Below, piece after piece: positions 58,616 to 64,000 of a DNA stretch of 64,000 nt. Under the pieces are notes generated by a model that was not told the DNA's origin, did no database searches, and worked only from the letters and a program-made list of their open reading frames with translations. The position numbers were made by a program, and so were the translations under genes. The stretch's first letter is position 1. Each line of letters starts with the position of its first letter. This DNA is from Acephala macrosclerotiorum (Eukaryota > Ascomycota > Leotiomycetes > Helotiales > Mollisiaceae), in contig MU119242.1 in assembly GCA_014904845.1 (NCBI GenBank), forward strand, positions 248,001 through 312,000, read 5' to 3'.

Positions 58616-59864
58616 TCAACGACAGCACCTCCCACAAGTACGACAAGACCCCTGCAACCCCACCATGAAATCAAACTCCTTATCTCTAAAGAATTCCCAA
58701 ACTTGTCTCGCAGTAGGTCTCTTCTTCGGACTCAAAGCCGTCATAACAGAAAACAGCAGCCTGACTTCATCTCTCGTAATCGGGTTCTCAGCAATCGGCA
58801 TATACTCCAAGAATTGTGCCTCGAGAGGAGTCATCCGTTGAGGCTCAAACCAAGAAGGTCTCCTTGGGTTATCCTCAGCGATCTGTCTTCGTTGCTCGAC
58901 TGCAGAGGGTTTCTTGGTGACGTATATATAGTCCACCATTTCACCAAATACGAGGCCTAGGGAGAAGACATCTGCGCTTCGGCCGTGAGATTTGCCGTTT
59001 CGAGCTTCGGGCGGCATGTACATCCAAGTCATACCATCTGGACCCCAGTCTGAGCTACCTTCCTCAGCGTTACTGAACTTGCTACGTGATGTTAGTATTC
59101 AGGCGGTTGAGATGAGAGGAAAGAAATATTTACCTGGCACTTCCGAAATCAGCTAAGATCATGATATCGCCCAAAACAAGAATGTTGGCAGGTTTGATAT
59201 CCTTATGCTTGATACCCGCTCCATGAAGATACGCCAGCGCATTGCTCAGACAGCCCAAGCCCTCAGTCATGGTTCGAGTCCAGTTCGCACTTTCGTTTTC
59301 TCTTCCATAATGCATGAAGGCTGTCAAATCCATCTCAGCCACTGGGTAGAAGAGACAGCTGTAGACATCACCGACGACATAAGAGCCAACCAATTGAACA
59401 ATGTGTTGATGCTTCAATTCCTGCAAAATTTTCTTCTCTTCAAAATGTGTAGGCCTTCTGGGATTGATGATCTCGGATTTTCGAGCTAAGACCTTTCCTT
59501 GACAGATTACTCGACTGACAGTAGCGTTGGATTTCCCAATGAGCGAGCTAACTTCAGAGGATGCTGCATCTTGCCAGTATCCTTTTGCAGGACGTCTCGG
59601 TATTCGTTTTGGAAGTGGCCATTCTCGACCTGGAAAATCAGATTCGTGTTCGAGAATCACATCTTGAGGATTGTCTGGGAAGCCAGTCCAGTTCCAATTG
59701 CTGGGGAGCCGCCAATTCTGCTCGGGGTGAGGTCTGGAGCCGCTTGAAGATCGTGATGAGCTCGAGTACGGGCCATTGACCATGCGGCTGCTGGTGTAGG
59801 AATAATTTGTGGTTGTTCTCGCAGAGTCAAAAGTCCGTGGCAAGTAGTTGTATATATTAGACAT
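58616..59864 (-). CDS. Protein kinase, small fungal Ser/Thr-type
   Basis: Exons 59864-59134 and 59081-58616 with a 52-nt intron give 398 aa. A Ser/Arg-rich leader of about 100 residues precedes the kinase fold. Visible elements: VLARKSE (ATP-anchoring Lys), EEKKILQELKHQHIVQLVGS, the catalytic loop HKDIKPANIL (HKD instead of HRD) near residue 220, ADFGSA, MPPEA in place of APE, and DVFSLGLVFGEMVDY. All residues needed for catalysis are present. It resembles lineage-specific kinases common in filamentous ascomycetes, so the substrate cannot be predicted. The C-terminus ends in CRTCGRCCR. Confidence 0.85.
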
Positions 59865-59969
59865 GGCTTTTCTTGTGCGTAACTGTGGTCTGGTATTAAA
59901 CTAAATATGCTTTCATTTCGTTTCTCGACCAGCTGGTGCCTAGTGTGGCTTATGCCTCGCGAGTGCGCC

Positions 59970-60600
59970 CTGTCTTTTTTTTGTTTTTACGTTTATTACG
60001 TTTGTTTTAAGCTTTACCGAGAATAGTTACTATTTTAAATTTACTTTAAATCTATTTAACGAACCAAGTTTTAAATTAAAAATTTAATTTAAACGTTTTA
60101 TAAATATTTAAAATTAAAATATTTTTTATTTATTTTGAAAAAAAAAAAAAAAAAAATACTCGTTTATCGATTTATTAAACGAACTAATTAACGAACGAAA
60201 AAATTTAGTGTTTTTATTTATTTATTTTATAAACTTTATAAAAACGCTTTTATAAATAATTATAAAATTTTCGATTTTAATAATTTATTTTAAATTTTTA
60301 TTTTTTATATTAATATTATATATATAATTAAATTTTTTTTTAATAATTTAATTAATAATTATAAATTCGTTAAATAAACGTTTAATTAAAAAATATTTAT
60401 ATAATATTAAATCGAATTAAAATTAAAATTAAAATTTAATAAATATAATAAATATAATAAATATTTTAAATTTTAAATTATTTTATAAAAATTATTATAA
60501 AAAAATATAAAATATAAAACGTAATATTTTAATAATAAAATTTGAAACTAGATTGATTATTAATAAATTATCGGTTATTACCTAAGTTAATACCGAAAGT
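59970..60600. repeat. AT-rich island, probably RIP-degraded repeat
   Basis: The base composition changes abruptly to mostly A and T, with dense TpA steps, isolated CG dinucleotides, an A19 run (60138-60156) and short tandem units (AATAAATATAAT near 60439-60460). No ORF survives. This is how repeat-induced point mutation leaves old transposon copies in Pezizomycotina. No family can be named. The flanks are normal-GC sequence. Confidence 0.65.
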
Positions 60601-61281
60601 AAATACAAATAAAATTAGCGCGTAAAATAAGCGACTTTGCCGTGGTCGTTAAATGTGGTCGACGCCTCGCCTTCGAAATCAGGAGCTCGAATTGAATTAG
60701 AATAAAAAAGGGGACGATCAGCAACTTGGCAGTTTCAACTGTGTTTGGACAAAGGGGGGATTTGGGCGAGGTTTTCATCATAGAAATTGATCAATTTACT
60801 TATTTGAGTATATTATTTGGTATTACTTCTACAAACATGTTGAATTACATGTCGACAAACCATCAAATGGTTGCTTGCAATGACATTAACCTCCAAGATT
60901 CTTGATAAGGAGGAACGCCGATGCGATGAGGGACAGGGTCGTGAGATTATAGCAATAATATACAACCCGAACGTATAAATTCTCCTTGCGTTGAGAGACA
61001 CGATAACATATGTTCAACTCATTTCTGATGCGAGTCTGCACCTTCTCACGTTCGAAGCATCTTCCGCTTTGAGACGTTTATTTTTGAGAAAGTTGCTGAT
61101 TTGAGTCAGAGGGATATTTTCCAGGGAAGTGTGATGGTAGAAAAGACAGGAGAACTTACAAATGATCACTATTGCCTGTCCATTGAAGTCGAGGTGTGCA
61201 TCCTCTCAATTTGCCTCAACACGACTGCAGACCGTCGGACAAAATCCAATAACGCGAAAGAAATGATTTGAGGACGCCCTC
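60601..61281. other. Intergenic, no gene seen
   Basis: Normal-GC sequence between the AT-rich island and the Est1-type gene, without a supported ORF. Confidence 0.35.
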
Positions 61282-63822
61282 TCAAGATGCATATTTTTCG
61301 GAGTCTAACGGCCTTGCTGAGAATTGTTTTTGATCATGACTGTAAGTAAGCCACCCCCCTAAATCGCAGACACGGCATGCAATCCACATGATCCTTTCTT
61401 TCCTGTCATCAGTCATAGAGGCCACCTCCATGTGCTTCTCTTCGTCATCAATCTTCTCATTGGCAAACCACTTCTCTGGATAGTAACCATCCGCCCACAG
61501 TAGACCCCGCATAGCGAAGTCTTCAGGAAATGGACGCACGTCATCTTTGATTGGCAAGGGGAATTCCTTGCTCTCGATGCGGTTAGGTGTCTTGTACGGC
61601 GCCAGGAGTGTGTTTAACAAAATAGCCAATTTTGCCCAAGGAAAAGACGGTGCTAAGAGGGCCATCGCACGAGGATGGCAAGCCATATAATGCATGAACA
61701 CCATAGTGACATGGATAAAAGGAAGGACGTTTGGATCCCCAATCCTGCCGAGAACGACCTCTAAAGTTTCATTGCTGAGACCTTGAGCAAGTTTAAATGA
61801 CTTCATCGATTTTGCAACGGTCTCCGACGCGGTCCCAGTCATCTCAACATCAGTCTCTGCTGGCTTATCGTAGGTAGCTTGCATTACGGGGTTGTCTTTG
61901 GATGCAAACGTAAGCATGCCAACGCTGTTCGCAATAGCAATATAGTAGCCCTGCTCCATGAACTTCCGTGTCACTCTGCCAATCTGGTTGTCAAGAAGAC
62001 CGATAAACTCCTTCTTCGTGTCCTCAAACTTCTCAATGTTCTTATTTGTAAAGAGTAAGCCATGCGCCTTCACGAAAGACATATCGAGAGGAGGCAATCT
62101 CAGTTGACCATGAGTTGAGTCGGCATCAAGGACAGGATTGAAGAGTGTAAGGATCGATTCTCGAGCAGAGACGAATGGAACAGCCACGCAGAGTGATTTT
62201 GAGTAATAGAACAGCTGCTGTAAAGCATTTGGTCTGGCCAAGATCGCAAGGTGGTGATATAGTCGTCCTGTAGTAGGGGCTTTGTCTGAAGCCTTAGAAT
62301 ACCAATGACGTGCCACCCCTGTCCAAACCTCTCTGTCTCTTATGTCGTCGTCCTCGATTGCCATCCTATAGCGGCCAAGATCTCCGAGGCATTCGATCCA
62401 GGTGTCTTCGAACGCAGGTACCGTTTCATACAACAGGGCCATCATAGAGTAAGCCAAGTAGATGAAGGCAAGCATGTGATCTAGGCTTGCAGGTAAACGG
62501 TGACGGAGAAGCTCGAGGAAGGAATGAATCCCGTGACGCCACATCCTTGCGGGCATAGCGTACTTAGAAGCCAACCGTCGTAACGCTGGAGACGCACTGG
62601 GATGTTGTGATGCGAGGAAGAAATCGTGGTGTTCGTGTAGCAGAGTGCGGTGGAGCGCTATCAACGCCTGCCACTGTTCATTGTTGAGTTTCGGCTGGGC
62701 TTGAGGGTCTCCTTGAGCTAACGTCGCCTGTTTATTGTCGACCTCGATACATTTGGCCTCTACCATTACCAGTCCTGCGTATATCCCCTTGACCTCAGCG
62801 ACAAGTTGTTCTTGGGATATCGGTCTAGTCTCTGGCTGAAGGATGATGTCGTAACTGTCGTCGCTGACAGATGAGAATAAGGTTTGGGAAGCAGGAGTTT
62901 TGACAGCTGTACTTGATGGTGTTGTAGAGGTCCGTGGGCTCTGTGATTGGTAAGGTTTCTGTGGCCTCTGTTGATATGGAGCTTTCCTAGCTTTCTGCGC
63001 ATGGACTGAGGCGATATTGGACGGGTCCACGGATGACCTCGATAGAGGTGCTGCGCCGTCTTGCTCGTTCCACAAGGATTTCCTCGCAGCCGCTGGCCTT
63101 TGCGTATCAAGCATGTTCTCTTCAGAAGGTGTTCCGTACTGGGCAGAGGTTGGTCTTGCCTTCGAGCGCCGTGGTGGAGGGGAGGCGGAGCTGTCTCTGA
63201 AGGGAGAGGCAGAGCCAGCAGATATACCATCACCGATTGCTGCTCGCTTTCTAGGTTGCCCATCTGGCGCCTCGTCCACATCCCTCATGTCAACATCACC
63301 ACCTTCAGGGGTATCTAGATTCAAGGCTCCAAGGCCGGATATAGATCTTGTGGGGGCTAGGCGCGTCGGTGTAGTCAATGGTCGTTTTGCAGGTGGTGGT
63401 TCAGGCTGCGCCCGGTTTACTTCGTTTAAATTAGGTTTGCGATTGGAATCATCCTTCTGCGGAGTCCTGTACAATCAGTTTGTCAGCCTTGTGTATAGAA
63501 AGCCCGGTGACAGGAAGGTGTGGCTAAAGCTCGTCTTGCAGTGCGCCACCAGTGTTGCCTAGGGGAGTGTTACACACTTTGAGGTCTTCTGAGCACATTC
63601 CGCCTCGAATTGCCCTCGAAAGTTCTGCAGAGCCTCATCTCCAGTAGGTAAATGTTCGAAGTGATCTGACAAGGCGTGGTCCCAAAGGATTTGGTTGGAG
63701 GTAAATATTCGTCGCTCGGGACACAGCGTACACGCCCAAGAGGGAGTCGTTTTATTGTTCCGCCGGAGTTGCTGGATCCAGCGATCGGACACGTCTGGTT
63801 TTTGGTGTTTTTCTTGGCTCAT
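61282..63822 (-). CDS. Est1-type DNA/RNA-binding domain protein with N-terminal C2H2 finger
   Basis: Exons 63822-63578 and 63466-61282 with a 111-nt intron give 809 aa. The first exon holds a C2H2 finger (C31, C34, H49, H54). A disordered, Pro/Ser-rich stretch with basic clusters (GQPRKRAAI) follows to about residue 290. The remainder is a helical-repeat region of the EST1/SMG5-7 DNA/RNA-binding type: LHRTLLHEHHDFFLASQHP, MPARMWRHGIHSFLELLRH, LGDLGRYRMAIED, then ARHWYSKASDKAPTTGRLYH with HLAILARPNALQQLFYY. This pattern of a 14-3-3-like region in fungi is usually annotated as Est1-like. Its role in telomere or mRNA surveillance is not proven. The stop at 61282 is clean. Confidence 0.85.
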
Positions 63823-64000
63823 TGTAGTCTATATGATTGCATGAGTATTATGACGATGGGTGGTGTTGAGTTGGAACTTACGAGTGGGGTCGAAGCGAAG
63901 TTGATGCCTCAAAAAACTGGCGTTCGCTTGGATGATTTTACGACAAATGCAAAGATCGAGAAACCGCTATTTGGCAACTTGGCCAGTGAATGGTAAAGAA
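63823..64000. other. Upstream region of the Est1-type gene, window edge
   Basis: Promoter or 5' UTR of the minus-strand gene. A plus-strand ORF here is antisense to the zinc-finger exon and is not called. Confidence 0.35.

Overview
The window is nuclear DNA of a filamentous ascomycete. Genes are monocistronic on both strands and carry short GT-AG introns, mostly 46-60 nt, often with CTAAC/CTGAC branch sites. The gene content (CFEM wall protein, 2EXR protein, HAM1-like protein, DUF427 protein, Vms1, Did2, BAR-SH3 protein, Mte1/Dbl2-like protein, Est1-type protein) is typical of Pezizomycotina. A leotiomycete is my best guess, but that is inference only.

Layout. 0-12.2 kb: a 5'-truncated gene of unknown function, a HAM1-like protein, the ribosome-quality-control factor VMS1, a doubtful ORF, a six-helix membrane protein, a DUF427 protein and the ESCRT-III subunit DID2. 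13-22.3 kb: a 2EXR protein and then two same-strand neighbours. Each neighbour carries the motif C-X2-C-X6-C-X3-H (half of a Zn2Cys6 cluster), with a phase-0 intron immediately before the third Cys, and each ends in transmembrane segments. I regard this pair as the most interesting and possibly undescribed element. 23-31.7 kb: a Mte1/Dbl2-like DNA-repair protein, a BAR-SH3 endocytic protein and a GPI-anchored CFEM protein. 35-46.8 kb: a decaying block holding a frameshifted GNAT acetyltransferase, a relic resembling DEDDh nucleases, an acyl-CoA synthetase with at least five in-frame stops, an intact DJ-1/PfpI protein and an A-T-R (NRPS-like reductase) gene with two nonsense codons. The block looks like the remains of a small secondary-metabolism locus. 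48-64 kb: a HIT protein, a basic coiled-coil protein, two weak or broken Cys-containing ORFs, a putative regulator with one in-frame TAG, a protein kinase, a strongly AT-rich island (about 59.97-60.6 kb) that looks RIP-degraded, and an Est1-type protein with an added N-terminal C2H2 finger.

Exon-intron structures were built by eye from splice consensus, reading-frame continuity and family expectation. No alignment or RNA evidence was available. Several gene pairs are divergent and share a short promoter region: HAM1-like/VMS1, DUF427/DID2 and Mte1-like/BAR-SH3.
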